Shown here piece after piece: positions 37,708-51,796 of a stretch of DNA of 64,000 nt. A program made the translations under genes and the position numbers. A model generated the notes under the pieces. It was not told the DNA's origin. It did not search any database and saw only the letters and a program-made list of their open reading frames with translations. This stretch comes from Stramonita haemastoma (lineage: Eukaryota > Mollusca > Gastropoda > Neogastropoda > Muricidae), in NCBI GenBank assembly GCA_030674155.1, contig CM060318.1, positions 67,900,221 to 67,964,220 on the forward strand, read 5' to 3'. Within the stretch, counting starts at the first letter, position 1, and each line of letters starts with the position of its first letter.

Positions 37708-40437
37708 GTAAGTGCTCAAGTTGTCCGTGTTCGAATTTTGGTGGGAACTGGCCATTTAAGAAGGAAGGATTTAGTCTTGTGATTGTGTGAACAAATCTGT
37801 TAAAGAGTTAATTTCAGTAGGAATTTTTATTTTATTTTACTCTTTTAACATATATTTAAGATTAGCAGTACTTCAATCTTTGCATATTTCTTGAAGAGGG
37901 TGCAGCCAAGAAACAGCAGCGATGTAAACAAAAAGGGATGGCCGCCATATTGATTCGTTTGAAACGAGGATAGAGTTTACCACTAGTCTTCTCAAACAAC
38001 GACATTGTTCGGTATTTCGGCCGTGCTAAGAGGAAAACAGTTGGTTGCATGCGTTTTCGTCTGTTTTAATTTCATCCTTTCTATTCACCGTACGATTCAG
38101 TTGACAGCCGAGTGGGTTCTGGTCGCCTATGCGTCATCGGCACGTTGAATGGACGATTCTCATTCTGCGTTTGTTTTGGTTCCGGCGACAGACAGGATGC
38201 GTGTGGGGTGTACGTGAAATGCAGCATGTTCGACTAATAACTTCAGATTTACTTGTCGAAAATAAAATTGAAAAATTATTTCAGATACCACGATTCAGTA
38301 GGTTTAGTACAAAATGGAACTGAAGCTTCAGGATAAGAAAAGAACGAAGTCAGCTGCTTCGCTTAGGCCTAGTAGGTCGCGGCCTTGACCCATGTGCTCG
38401 GTTCCTTGATCTAATGTGGCCAGCTGGCATTCAGTCATTCGTTTACCTACTTTGAGATTCCTATTCGCATTCCGATGAAATGGCAAAGTTTAAATAATTT
38501 TGTAATGGGATATTTATTCTTCATTTTGAAAAGTATAATATAATCTTTGTAGGCTGTTAATGGTGTTATACAATGTTATATAAGTTAATAGTTATTGAAT
38601 AACATTAATTCATAAACTTATCTTTTGACACCTCTCTCATTCTCAGTAGTTTGTAGTATCACTAGTTTGGTGACAACTGAGGAGTTAAAAAAAAAAATCA
38701 TAAGGATTTTGTATTTATTTTATAACACAGTTCAAACAAAAAAGCCCACCCCCACTTCCAAGACACCCCCCCCCCCCCCCAACACATACAAACAAAATAA
38801 AACAATCCCTGAAAATCCACTTGCAGCAGTCCTTTACCCACCTTTCCACATGTATACACACATTTAAGTCCCTTGCCCCCACCCCCCTCTTTTGTGGAGG
38901 CTTTACTTAGTTGACACAAAAATTCTCTCTCTATATATATTATTGATATAAAAATGATGATTTAACTGTTTTCTTTACTCTGGACTTTACTTTTTGTTTG
39001 GCTTATGCAGGCATAATTTGATAGACTTGACTGAGTATCTGATTAGTATGAAAATAGTTGATTTGTTTCGCTGTATGTATTATTATTGAAATTGAAAAAG
39101 TATGTCAGGTGCAGAATTCATGTAAACAGATTGGTCAGATGACTCAAAAAGTATCATGATAATTGATGATTTTTGTAGTACAGGTTGAATTGGTACAAAT
39201 ATTATATATGATACAGTTTTTCATTGCATCTAATTTGTGTGATCCCGGAATTAAAGTTATCTCTTGTTTTTTGTTTGGTTTTGAGGATATTTTGATTAAA
39301 TCTCATCTGAAACATTACTGGTTCATTTTTTGTATTACTATTAGTATAACAGTATAAGCTGTAAAGTTCTGCAACACAGTATAAGCTCTCTGATGGCATG
39401 AATCTTGAAATGATGATTGGGGTTCATTCTTTTATCCTTAGATGTGTAATGCTTTGCTCATGACCTTAAAAAATTATCTGTTTTGAGGTAATAAAATATT
39501 TTGATATGGAAAAAGCTTTGTAGAACTTTTCTTATTTACTTTAGTGCACAAGCCTTGTACTGTTGTAGGCTATACTATAATGAAATGGACCTAGTTATTT
39601 AAACCGAATGCACAACAAAGGCACTGGATGTTTAAAAAAAAAGCATACCAGTGTAACATTATCCTCAAAAAGGAAATCAAATAAATAGGTTTTGTAACAT
39701 TTTCATATAGGTCACTTTTAATTTTATCATTTGGCCAGTGTTGACTGTTGATGTGTTGTTGTGAACCTGTAGAACTTTGTTTCAGTTTACTCAGTTACTG
39801 AAAGATTTGTGTTAAGTGCTATTTACTAGCCTAATAGTACTATAGTAATAGTACTACCATTATTGTTTCTTTACAAAAGAGGTTAAGGTGTCATTTTCAT
39901 TGTTTGTTTTTGTGTGTTGCTGCTTGATTTTATAGACATTTTGATTAGTTTGGGGGAGTTTGATTTTTTGGTCATTGTTATATTATTAGATTGATTGTTG
40001 TATGTTATTGATAGTATTGTCTGTTGGTTTTATATTAAGTTTATTAACTTAACAAAAAGAAACTTAAGACTAAGGTTAAGATTGTAAGAGGTTTGGTTAT
40101 CAATTTCTTTTGCTGATTCATAACTAACAAGCAGGTTTTTAATGAAATTATAATATTCTGTTCATTTTGTGTCTGGATCTAGGCCTGTAAAGCTTTTCCT
40201 AGCTGACAATGGAAACCTTACGAATTAGTATTAAAACTATTATAAATATTTATGATTGTCAATTTCTGTCTCTTAGTCTTTTTCAGTAAATCATTAATTG
40301 CCTTTCTCAGTTTCTGGTAATATTCATGTATTTTTGATTGGACTGTTTTATGAATATTGACAGTCGTTTTCTCCCTCTTGAGTCCATGTTATGTGTACTA
40401 AATGTGTGTCAGTGTGTGTGTGTGTGTGTGTGTGTGT

Positions 40438-40483
<46 letters not shown>

Positions 40484-40674
40484 GCATACTCATGATACTG
40501 CATCAATCCATCATGTGCATGTGTCTCCAATGTGACTTGAAGTCTTAAGATAAAAAAAGAGATGCAATTTTTTAAATATCGAAACAGTAAACATGTCCTC
40601 CTTTGCTTCATACCATTAACATTCAAATTGTACATTTATCTTATATATATGAGAAACATTACATTTCTTTGCAG
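37708..40674. other. unk: unk intron 2 (copy B), with empty transposon site
   Basis: Noncoding. It holds the empty target site 'ataaaaa' at 38948-38954 where copy A has the transposon, a YY1-type 'gccgccatattg' at 37941-37952, a C run at 38766-38780 and (GT)n at 40411-40480. Confidence 0.85.
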
Positions 40675-40985
40675 GTGTCCATTTTTGCATCGCACTGCCG
40701 GCGACACAGAGCGGCGATACCATCTGCGGTATTACAAGACAGGAACGTGTGTTTATGAAACTGACTCTCGGGGAAACTGTGTAAAGAACGGACCTCATTG
40801 TGCCTTTGCTCATGGGGCGAGTGACCTTCGCCCTCCAGTCTTTGATAAAAGCGAAGTCCAAGGAATCGAGTTGTTAGAGCAAGCCCAGGACTCTTGTATG
40901 CTGAGTACTACCCCAACATCATCGTCAAGTTCTAGTTCAGTCATGGAAAAAGAGAAAAACCCTGCAGACGACCCTCAATGGAATG
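40675..40985 (+). CDS. unk: unkempt exon 3 (rest of finger 2, finger 3)
   Basis: The first base completes Glu; CPFLH closes finger 2, and CVYETDSRGNCVKNGPHCAFAH forms finger 3. A less conserved Ser-rich stretch (STTPTSSSSSSS) leads to QWN plus one base. In human UNK this position (RWQETAYVLGNYKTE) bridges the two finger clusters. Confidence 0.96.
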
Positions 40986-41139
40986 GTAAGGACTAGTGTG
41001 TGTAGACTAAATAAATAACCCATGGTGGTGATTATAATTAATTGGTCTCTGGATGGTAAATTTTCTTTGACCTAGTACTAGTAGTGTTGGCCATAATGAA
41101 GTGTTGCTGGTTGACTGGACTAGTATAATTGACCTGGAT

Positions 41140-41182
<43 letters not shown>

Positions 41183-42207
41183 GAGAGAGAGAGAGAGAGA
41201 GAGGTTGTGTGTGTGTGGTTTTCACTAATTGAATTTGTGATTCACTGATTGTGTTATGAATGCCAAGCTTTCAATCACTGAATCAACAAAAACAATTGTT
41301 TCATGTGAGAATGAGCATGAGGTGACAATTTAGTCTCTGCTTCTAAGATTTAGACAGGTCTAGATAAGACTGTGCTGCAACTTTAGTGATGTTGTTTTCA
41401 AAGCATGCAGTGGTGTCTAGAAATGCCATGTAGCATACATCATATTGATATATCTGATCTGCAATCGATATCAGTTTTTTTAATGAGTATTCTGTTTTGG
41501 TCAGCAGAATGGTCTTTGTGAATGTCAAATATAAAATGAAAAAGCAGGAGAAAATTATTTTCTAGATTGAGAAAGAAATTAAGGGCCCTGCAGTGGTAAA
41601 AAGAAATGTGTATTTCTGCCTTTTTTTGGTGTTGCACCTCAGAGGCACACCCATTGAGCTGTTGCTGAGAAGATCTTAAGCATGTTTTGGCAAAAATCTT
41701 TAATTTAGATCTATAAAGAGCTTGGCTAAATTTAAAAGGTAAATCAGGAACTGATAATAATGTTCATCATGTTGACTTGCTCTGGAAATTCTATAATATT
41801 GTATTTATCTGGGAAGTGTTGCTGTCATTCTTATTAATTGATGTCAGTTTCATCACTGCCTTGGCCAGCTAGACTTTATCATGTTACTGAAAAGATTTGG
41901 TAAAGGAGTTGTCAGTAAATGCTGAGAATAGCCACAAAACAATGAAGGAAAAGTTTGGTTCAGATTGATCTCCATTGTTTCTGAATCCAGAAGCAAACTT
42001 AGGAAGCAAAACAAAATAATAGTTTGTCATTTATATATATCATTATAATTTCAAGTTTAAGTCTTAAGTGAGGTGACAGCCCTGATATGGCCTGTCGTCA
42101 GTGGGGCTGTATCATGATTAGATTGTATTGGTTTGGAAAGGAATGCCTTGAAAAATGGTGTATGGTGTTTATGGTTTTGTGATTTTGGTGTTTTTTTTTC
42201 TTTCCAG
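40986..42207. other. unk: unk intron 3
   Basis: Contains (GA)n at 41144-41204. Copy A homology ends at 41730. The remainder is unique, with no gene seen. Confidence 0.7.
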
Positions 42208-42344
42208 ATACAAACTTTGTTTTTAGCAAATTACAAGACTGAGTCTTGTAAGAGGCCACCCCGATTATGCAGACAAGGCTATGCCTGTCCTTACTTCCAT
42301 AATGTCAGAGATAGACGTCGTAACCCTAAACAGTTTAAATATCG
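42208..42344 (+). CDS. unk: unkempt exon 4 (finger 4), probable one-base insertion
   Basis: With the strong acceptor 'tttctttccag' the split codon gives WN-DTNFV and then the frame breaks at the T5 run 42220-42224. Removing one T restores WNDTNFVLANYKTESCKR, which parallels human WQETAYVLGNYKTEPCKK. Alternatively the weaker acceptor 'tttgtttttag' (AG at 42225-42226) gives WN-ANYKTES in frame without any correction but loses six residues. Finger 4 is KTESCKRPPRLCRQGYACPYFH. Donor 'cg|gtgagt'. Confidence 0.9.
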
Positions 42345-43465
42345 GTGAGTGCATTGTTCTTTGTTCTTATTAATATTTCTTTTGTAATATTTTATTCATC
42401 ATAAGTCATGAATTTACTATTAACCCTGGTGGCGTGGTTCCCGGAATATTACGGTGAACGGTCCTCAAATATTGTTTTGGTAGCATTTTGTCAAAATATT
42501 ATTATTTTATAATTAAGTTCAGCCCTTTTGTTAAAACTTTAAAAAGATCTTTAGTGAAGACTTGGAAATGACTAAAGAAGACAGCTGTTGGGAGGAGGGA
42601 GGGTTGATGGAAAATTTACATGGTTCTTTAACACTTTGTACCCCAAGAATACAGCTGCACTGCAGTCTCTGTGGACCAGCCCTGCAGCAGCTGAGTGCAG
42701 TGTGCACTAAGTCATCATAGTAATATCAATCTATCTTTTTTGTTTAAAGCCCATTTTGTATGAAACTATAGCATTGTGTGGGTGAATGACTGCATATTGT
42801 GTGTGTGCATTAAAGTCTATACTACATAAAAATTGTTTTAATTATGGTGTGAAGTTACTTAATTGCTCTGGTTTTAAATGGTGACCTGACTGACAGGCTT
42901 ATGATTCTTACACAAAGCATACAACAAATACAACACACACACAAAAAGTATACAAAAATTACAAATAAACAGAGAGAAACATAGGTACTGTACACTTTTA
43001 TTCCAGCATCAAATATCAGCAGTAAATCTTATATAGAATTTATTTGATGCTTAGTTGTTTGGTTTTTTTTTTTGTTATTTATTTACAGTTGTTAGGTATA
43101 TATATGTTTATTTGTAAACGTTTTTTCCTCATCTTGGGTTTTTTTGGTCTTATTTTGAAAGGATTGCTGTAGTGTAATCTTTGACTTGTAAAAGACAAGT
43201 ATTCAGTGGAAGAAGAAAACCCTTTCTGTTAATATTATCACAATCATGAAAGCCTTCATATTCAAATTTTGTTTTAAAAATCAATCTAGGTGTGATTTTG
43301 GATTAAATTACAGGGCAGTGGTTTCTGCTAAATGTCAGAATTATAATCTCATGAAAGTACAGCCTGCAAGGTCTTTTATTAATGGTTTTTGCTGATGGGC
43401 AGAAAAGTAGGGTGTTTTTGTGACATAGGCAGGGGTAGAATTTCGATTAAACTATCATAGAACAG
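42345..43465. other. unk: unk intron 4, left part
   Basis: AT-rich unique intron sequence; no gene or clear repeat is seen. Confidence 0.6.
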
Positions 43466-44749
<1,284 letters not shown>

Positions 44750-44755
44750 GAACAG

Positions 44756-45054
44756 CACTGTCCCCCCCCCAAAAAAAAGAGATTGGATCACTGTCAGTTT
44801 AAAAAATCACTCAGCTTCACATGAGGTATTCCCATCTATGGTTCTTTTTTTATCATCTGTATAGTGTAATCATTTATCTTATATTCTTAGGTTAGTTGTT
44901 TGAACCTGTATTGTGTTGTACAATATTCAGAGAAAAAGGACCAGAGTACAATGTGCAGACTGCTGGGATGTAAATGATTTATAAATATGTTTCATTTCCT
45001 CTTTGCTATCAGCAAGCAGTTTGAAGTTATTGTTGATGAATTGATGGTCTTCAG
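44756..45054. other. unk: unk intron 4, right part
   Basis: Unique sequence leading to the acceptor 'gtcttcag'. No feature is seen. Confidence 0.6.
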
Positions 45055-45172
45055 GTCAACGCCGTGCCCTAACGTCAAACATGGCGATGAATGGTGTGAC
45101 CCCACGCAGTGTGAAAATGGTGACAGTTGTGTGTACTGCCACACCCGCACTGAGCAACAGTTTCACCCTGAG
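45055..45172 (+). CDS. unk: unkempt exon 5 (finger 5)
   Basis: The split Arg is followed by STPCPNVKHGDEWCDPTQC and ENGDSCVYCHTRTEQQFHPE, almost residue for residue the fifth finger of human UNK. It ends in phase 0 at 'gag|gtcagt'. Confidence 0.96.
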
Positions 45173-45957
45173 GTCAGTCTCTTCTCTACCCCGCTAACCT
45201 CATATTTCCTCCCCATGAGTGAATAACTTTTCTAGGTCATTGGGTGTATAAAAATTTGTGCTTTACCTGGTAATTTTTCATAGCATACATTGCAAAAAGT
45301 GAGTACTTGTGTTACTGCTTGTAACAAATACGTAAACTTAGATTTATATATTGGCTGCCCCGAGCTGTTTGCTGATCAAGAAGGGCTTATAACTTGAATA
45401 CATACACTCTGCATTTTCATCATCATGATGGTTAATTTTGTCTTGACATCAGGGTGAGAATAAAGATCTCTAATGTATGCCACCAGATGCATGTATATAT
45501 ATGTGAAATTATTGCAAATAATTTTGATCTTGATACAGATGGTGGAAATCTTTTTTTTTATGTTCCTGTTTAATTGAACTCAATAAGTGGTGTCATTTAT
45601 CAGGCTTACATACCCATAACATCGTCATCTTTTCATACTGGCAGAAGGATTATGTAAACCAAAAGTTAGTTGTTTGGTATCATGAATTTCACTCTGCCCG
45701 ACAGCTTGAACACATCATTTAAGTTTTCTTGTAATGCCTGCTATTTGTTAGTAGTAAGTATGATCTCATACACTTTAGGCAATGATAGAATCTGTGGTTT
45801 GCTATCATGTTTAAAAAGAAGAAGAAAAAGTCCCAATTATGGCCCACTAATCTTGTTATAAATCACTCCCAACCATTACCTCATGTGCATCAGAGCTTCA
45901 TTGATCCTGTAACTTTTACTGTAACAAAGAGACCTGTTTTATGTGTTCTGAAAATGT
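45173..45957. other. unk: unk intron 5, main part
   Basis: Unique AT-rich sequence; no gene is seen. Confidence 0.6.
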
Positions 45958-45981
45958 GTGTGTGTATGTATGTGTATATAT

Positions 45982-46068
<87 letters not shown>

Positions 46069-46095
46069 TTGTGTGTGTGTGTGTGTGTGTGTGTG
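45958..46095 (+). repeat. (GT)n, (TA)n and (GT)n repeat forming the exon 6 splice acceptor
   Basis: TGTA variants to 45991, a TA array 45992-46068 and GT 46070-46095. 'cag' follows at once, so the 3' splice site of exon 6 is preceded by TG repeats rather than by a normal pyrimidine tract. Confidence 0.95.
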
Positions 46096-46098
46096 CAG

Positions 46099-46183
46099 AT
46101 TTACAAGTCCACAAAGTGCAATGATAAAGTTCAGACGGGCAAGTGTCCTCGGGGTGCCTTCTGTGCTTTTGCACATGTAGAAA
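46099..46183 (+). CDS. unk: unkempt exon 6 (finger 6)
   Basis: [19 protein letters not shown] and AFCAFAHVE, the sixth CCCH finger. The exon starts in phase 0, ends after one base of the next codon, and uses donor 'gtaagt'. Confidence 0.96.
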
Positions 46184-46500
46184 GTAAGTAGTCAACAGTC
46201 CTGGTGTTAGTTTTTGTTCAGATTTTATCATTGATTGTTAGGAAAAAAAAAGGAATTTGAACGTTTTGTCAGTTTTTTTTTCTTGCTGTGTGAAGAGTGT
46301 TTACCTTTGAGTTACCATTGTAAGAAGTCTGGCATTCTAGCTTTCTTTATTGATAAATTGATCGATGGTTTTGTGGTTCTTTGTGCACAAATGAAACTTT
46401 TTTGTTGTTTGATTGTTGTCTTTAGCAGTGGCTTTGTCTTATATGAATTTAATTTTTTTGTGAAGTGTCTCATATATTTTCTTCATTGATGACATGACTA

Positions 46501-46503
<3 letters not shown>

Positions 46504-46563
<60 letters not shown>
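46504..46563 (+). repeat. (GT)n repeat forming the exon 7 splice acceptor
   Basis: About 30 GT dinucleotides run directly into 'gcag' at 46563-46566. The rest of intron 6 (46184-46503) is unremarkable. Confidence 0.95.
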
Positions 46564-46566
<3 letters not shown>

Positions 46567-46697
46567 ATGAAATAACCTCTCAGCGGGAAGTGACAGCAAC
46601 AACAGAGAACTCTTTAGCAGCCTTCGTTACTAGTGCCCTCCCCAATTCTGTCCAACACGAGTCTTCCCATCTGCCCTCAGATGGCCATTCGGAAAAG
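46567..46697 (+). CDS. unk: unkempt exon 7 (linker)
   Basis: A split Asn codon leads to EITSQREVTATTENSLAAF, then LPSDGHSEK, ending in phase 0 at 'aag|gtcagc'. There is no domain; it corresponds to the variable linker after the zinc fingers. Confidence 0.88.
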
Positions 46698-49593
46698 GTC
46701 AGCATTAGAAGGTTGCTTATTATATTGCATCATAGTCACGCATATGTGTTCGTATGTGTGTGTGTGTGTGGACGTGTGTTCGTGTGTGTGTGCGTGTGTG
46801 CGTGTGTGTGTGTGCGTGTGTGCGTGTGTGTGTGTGTGTGTGTACGTGTGTTTGTGTGTGTAGTGTGTTTGTGTGTGTGTTGTGTGGACATGTGTTTGAA
46901 TATGTGTTTGTGTGTGTATGTAGATATGTATGTGTTTGTATGTGAGTGTGCACAGATATACATGGATGTGTGTGTGTCTGGCTGTTGTCATTGAAATTCT
47001 TTCTGTACTTTTAATTCCACATTTGAGCACTTCTGTTTAGTTTTCTTTTCTTCTTATTTTCCTAGTGCTGTGGTCATGTCTGTAAGTGAGGAGGTTTTGA
47101 TGGACACTATAAAGCCTTCATGCATTGGTTCATTGATGTACATCTGTGCAAATGCTGTGCTGTGTCAGAATTTGATATGGAGAGGGGTTTTTTCCCTCTA
47201 AAGTATGAAGGAGTTCGAGTACCGGGAGTTATTTTATGTCCCAGTATATCCCAGTGCAGATGTTATAAGCTCCAAAATGGTTCATTGTCAAGTTCAGGAC
47301 GAATCATAGCATCAGGGTTGGGTTTTACAGGGGACAAGGGCTAGATAATTTATACTGAGAAAAAATGGAACATTTGTGAATTAAAATGTTAGATGTAACA
47401 CACTGTAAGTTGTATATATGAAGCATTGAAACACTCATGTTTGTTGAGGTGTGTGTGTGTATATGTTTGTGTTTGTGTGTGTGTGTACGTGTGTGTGTGT
47501 GTGTTTGTGCGCGCACATTTTTGTGAGAATGCATCTGGGAAGTGGGGTAGAAGGAAAGCTCATGTATTGCTAAAGGAATTTCTTTTTCACTTCTATTAGT
47601 AGGAAAAAAGGTGACAAAATAATTCATGTGGTTAAGAAATGTATGTCATTAGGCTTTCATTTACAAGGTTCCTTTGAAGTCTGAAAGCAACTACCTCAGT
47701 GGTGGGCAAAAACAGTTGTACACACAAAATATTCCACCATTTCTGAACCCTGAAGTTCTTGCCATGGGGGGAGGGGGGTGGGGAGTGGAAGTGTACTGTC
47801 ATTTTCTACTTCATTTGTTCAGTTTGTAATAATAAGTTGTGTTTGTATCTTTAACACAAACATGATATATGCTTTTGTGTGAAGTAGCGAATGTGTTTAT
47901 CATTATTATTACATTCAGAATTTTAATAGTTGTAGGATACTGAGAGGGATTTTAAACTACTGTTAAGAATTTTGTGTTCATTTGGTGTGCTTTGAGTCTC
48001 TTGGTATCTGTTCTCACTCTTCCTTGAGCATTTGTTGTAGCAGCCCTGTTGCACCAGAATTCCATGTGTGCTCTTCTGCCATCTTGGTGTGCGTTTGATT
48101 GTTAGTGGCAGTGTGTCCTGCCTGCTGAAATACTGAGTCATTGATTAAGGCTTTGTTTTTCTGCTTTGGACCTTATACAAGTGCTGAAAAACATCAGCTG
48201 TAACAGCAGAACTGACAGCACGTACCCTGTGGTGTAAATGACTGGAAATAGTATTGCTTAGAGTCTTGTTTTCTCAAGCTTATTAGAATAAAGAGTTTTC
48301 ATTTAATCTGTAAGATCCAGAGTCTTGCTTTCTTAAGCTTATTACAATTAGAGTTTCCATTTAATGTGTGAGCATCAGTGTTAGACTGCAAGCAGCAAGG
48401 AGATGGTAAAGTTGCTTCTTGCTGCAGTTCACCTCCCTGTTTTGTTATTGGATGGTGTCTGGTGATTAATTGCCTTTGTGGAATTTTTTTTGGGTGTGTT
48501 TCCATATTACTGTATTTTCTTGGTTATAAGTTGCTACTCTATAGAGCTGCGCTAGCTTTCTGTGACTGATAAAATGAATGCAAAGTTGAGTGAGATTTTT
48601 CTGTGATTTCTCTCTCTTTTATATATCTATATATCTTAAGATAATGTGACCAGTATTTCTGATCATGGCTGATGATCTTGCTGTTACCATCAACTACTTT
48701 GCAAGTTTCGCATTTAAATGGATGTATTGCGAGCCCTGTATTCAAGATATATTCACCTTAAAATTTATTTTTAAAGCAATATCTTATTCATTCCTTCAGT
48801 TGTTCCATTGATCACACAAAACAGGGTTTAAAATACAGCTAATGATGTCCTTCATATTTGATTATAGCCAACTGTTGTGTTCAGTTTGTCTCTAGAAATA
48901 CTGTTTCAGTTAAAAAAACAAACAAACAAAAAACCACCATTAAATCATCACCACCTGATGTCATCCAAGTTTGGTTTTATTCTGATTTTAATGATCATTT
49001 AAAAAAAAAAAGAAGAAAAAACTGTGTGCAGTAAATACTCGGTTGACAGAACAATGAGATATGTGGCATACAAAAAATTGCAATGGAGTTGATAATTCAG
49101 GACCTATACAGTCAGTTTTCTCTTTACATGACCTACAGTCTTAATGTGGCTTATAAATGAATTTTCAGGAATATTTTTCTTTACTCTAACGTGTGCAGCT
49201 TTTGTAGCAGTGCACCTTATAACCAGGAAAATAGGGTAGCTTGTTTATAGTGGTTGATTATAGTGGTTAAGTGTTCGCACTGTATTTTGCTGTCTGTAGT
49301 ATAGATGAACACTTGGCAGAACACCTAGATCTGTATAAATTGAGGAGAAAAAAAAGAAAGTGAGTGGGAAAAGATAAAAGAGATAAAACGTTCTGTCAAT
49401 TTTATTATTATGTTTACTGATGTACGAGAAAATGATTGTTTTAGCATGTTTTGAGAAATCCAAACATGTTTTTCAGCGGGACAGTGACAGTGGTTAACTG
49501 GTAATGCCAGTGCGAGGAAAGAAGGAAAATTTTTGTTGTTGTTTTTGTGTAATTGTTGCCTGTGAAATGCATTAAAGAAATATTTGTTTGCAG
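46698..49593. other. unk: unk intron 7
   Basis: Degenerate TG-rich repeats lie at 46750-46960 and 47448-47510. The rest is unique AT-rich sequence with several minus-strand frames of 60-110 codons that lack protein character. Confidence 0.65.
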
Positions 49594-49671
49594 GAACAAA
49601 ATGGAAAATCACACCATGGTAAACTACCAGATCCAATAGGCAAAGAACGAGCAAATAGCAGTAGTAGTTTT
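49594..49671 (+). CDS. unk: unkempt exon 8 (linker, phase 0-0)
   Basis: EQNGKSHHGKLPDPIGKERA and NSSSSF, 26 codons, between acceptor 'tttgcag' and donor 'gtaagt'. No domain. Confidence 0.8.
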
Positions 49672-50530
49672 GTAAGTATGTTTTGTCATATTAGTATGAA
49701 GAACCTATATATATATATCTTGGGGTTTTTGTGGGGGGGGGGGGTGTTAGACTACAGACACGAAGGATATTGGGTAAAGTTACAAACAAATGAAAGCCTC
49801 TTTCATTTTAATGTTGTGCTCTGATTGGCTGGGAGTTAAATTTGTGAAGGTTATGAAATCAGCAGAAATCCCAGAGTTTTCTGTTTTCTTTCTTCTATTC
49901 TCATCTGCACCAAAGCTCAGATGTGTTAAAGTTGCTAAAAATTTTTTTAATGAAAACATTGTGTTGTAAGGTGCACTTATGTGTGTGTGTGTGTGTTTAA
50001 AAAATGAAATTTCATTGCTGTAAAGAAAAGGCCGTTGTGACTGTGATTGGGTAGTGTGCTATTGGTGGCTACAGTTTTCTTGTTGGTGTTGCTTGACATT
50101 GTGCTCAGCACCTCAGAACTCTGGTGTGTGTAAGTGTGCAAGCTTCTGGTGTTTTGTGAAGCGCAATGTTTGTCTTTCAAGAGTTTAGCAGGGATCAACA
50201 GACATGCCTACCATTCCCAGTTAGATGCATTTGTCATCCCCCTTTCCTGAAACAATATTTTACTTCTGTTTTCAGTGATTGATCTACTCCCATTTTGAGT
50301 TCATACAGGAAAGTAACAGATTCACATGTTAAGTGGAAAGATGAATGTGGAAAACTTCCAGAGGTTGTATGAAGTCCACATGTAGATGTTAACTTGCTTT
50401 TAATTCTCTGTATAGGGTGGAGATATCTTATTGTTGCTGCATTGCATAACGCTTTCTCAGTGCCTGAATAATACTTTAAAATTTCTTGGTTAGACTTTGT
50501 TGATGCACACTCTTTGAATTGTCTTTAAGT
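49672..50530. other. unk: unk intron 8, left part
   Basis: Unique sequence with a G run at 49733-49744 and short GT repeat at 49980-49996; no gene. Confidence 0.6.
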
Positions 50531-50542
50531 CCTTTGTCTCTC

Positions 50543-50839
50543 AGCCGCTGCTGTAGTCTAGTGGTTAGGGCGTTGGACTCGTAATCTAAAGGTTGCGGGT
50601 TCGATCCCAGCTTTTGGGTATAGCGTTGTGCCCTTGGAAAAGGCACTTTACGGCTATTTTCTCACCCCACCCAGGTGTAAAAGGGGTACCAACCTTGTGT
50701 TGGGGGTTAACCCTGCGATAGACTGGCGTCCTATCCAGGGGGGAGTCTATGATTCTCAGTCGCTTAATGCCACAGAAACCAGGATAAGCACAGGCCTGAT
50801 GAGCCTTAGGCTCGGGACAGACTTTAACTTTAACTTTAA
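50543..50839 (+). mobile_element. tRNA-derived SINE (family A) with 12-bp target duplication
   Basis: Same family as 16594-16893. B box 'ggttcgatccc' at about 50599-50609, tail (ACTTTAA)n. Direct repeats 'cctttgtctctc' at 50531-50542 and 50840-50851. Confidence 0.93.
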
Positions 50840-50851
50840 CCTTTGTCTCTC

Positions 50852-51661
50852 CCCTCTGCATACTCTCCCATTCTTGATCAACAAAATTTCTGCAGTTATG
50901 GAAAACACTTAACACTATCCATATGTTAAGGGAGAGAACCCCTCTTTCCCAGTACACGTGCACTGTGCACATTTGTATGATTCTGTAACAAAGAATTTGG
51001 TGATATGGAGGGAATGGTTAATAGATGGTTGGTTACCCTATAGCAGGTTACCCATAGGAAAAAGGTTATAAAAAAAAATTAAGTCCCCCTGATCTACTAT
51101 GGGTTTTCCTGATGGTAAGATTTTCAGGTAGGCATGTCTGAATGAAAAAGCCAGTTGCCTTAAAAATCAGACATTGTTTAAGTTCCTCATGCATGTGAAT
51201 GCAGCCTCCAGTCTGTTTGGATTGATAGCAGTGTTGGCGCACTTTGTTGACTTTATTTTAACATTTCCCCCCCCAAATTAAAAAATTTTTTTTATACTGT
51301 TTTTGAATCATTGGGATTGGTGGCTCTATTCAGATGTGTTGGTTGTATTTGAAAAACACAGTTTTAGAGAGTGTTTATGAGCTGATAACATACGTTGATT
51401 GTGACAGAATCTTGAGTGTGATAAAAAAAAAGTTTTTGTTTTTGGTGGTTGTTTTTTTTTTTTGCAATGTATTCAGTTTTCTGTGGACGGTTATTATTTC
51501 CAAGTCACTGGTCAAATTGTTTCATGAATACCAAGCAAGTTGAAAAGCGGTTGAATAGAATCTTATGTGCACAGTTTACGACATCAGTACTGTGTGGTGT
51601 GGTGGTGTACTTTTGTGTTGAGTGTTGCACCTGCTGACAGTGATGGACACCTGATCCACAG
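50852..51661. other. unk: unk intron 8, right part
   Basis: Unique AT-rich sequence; no gene is seen. Confidence 0.6.
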
Positions 51662-51796
51662 GTCTCCCAAAGCCCAGGGTCTGTAGACAACTACCACAAG
51701 GGCCGGTCAGGCAGTGTGTCCAGTAGTATTGGCTCTGACTTTGGCTCTGGACATTCCTATCACAAAGCACCAGGCTCTGAGAGAGAAGACTCCAGT
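51662..51796 (+). CDS. unk: unkempt exon 9 (Ser-rich linker, phase 0-0)
   Basis: VSQSPGSVDNYHKGRSGSVS to SYHKAPGSEREDSS, 45 codons. The KAPGSERED motif matches a conserved linker motif in human UNK (KKAPGFERED). Acceptor 'tccacag', donor 'gtaagt'. Confidence 0.9.

Larger units (their letters stand above)
33477..41730 (+). repeat. Copy B of duplicated unk 5' region
   Basis: Collinear with 17352-33376. It lacks the 8.16-kb transposon and the SINE-A and carries an R1 insertion. It continues without a break into the rest of unk, so it belongs to the complete gene. Confidence 0.93.

Noticed and set aside
33477..41730. Genuine second unk gene
   Set aside because: Only exons 1-3 are duplicated, copies end exactly at an N gap, and similarity extends through introns.
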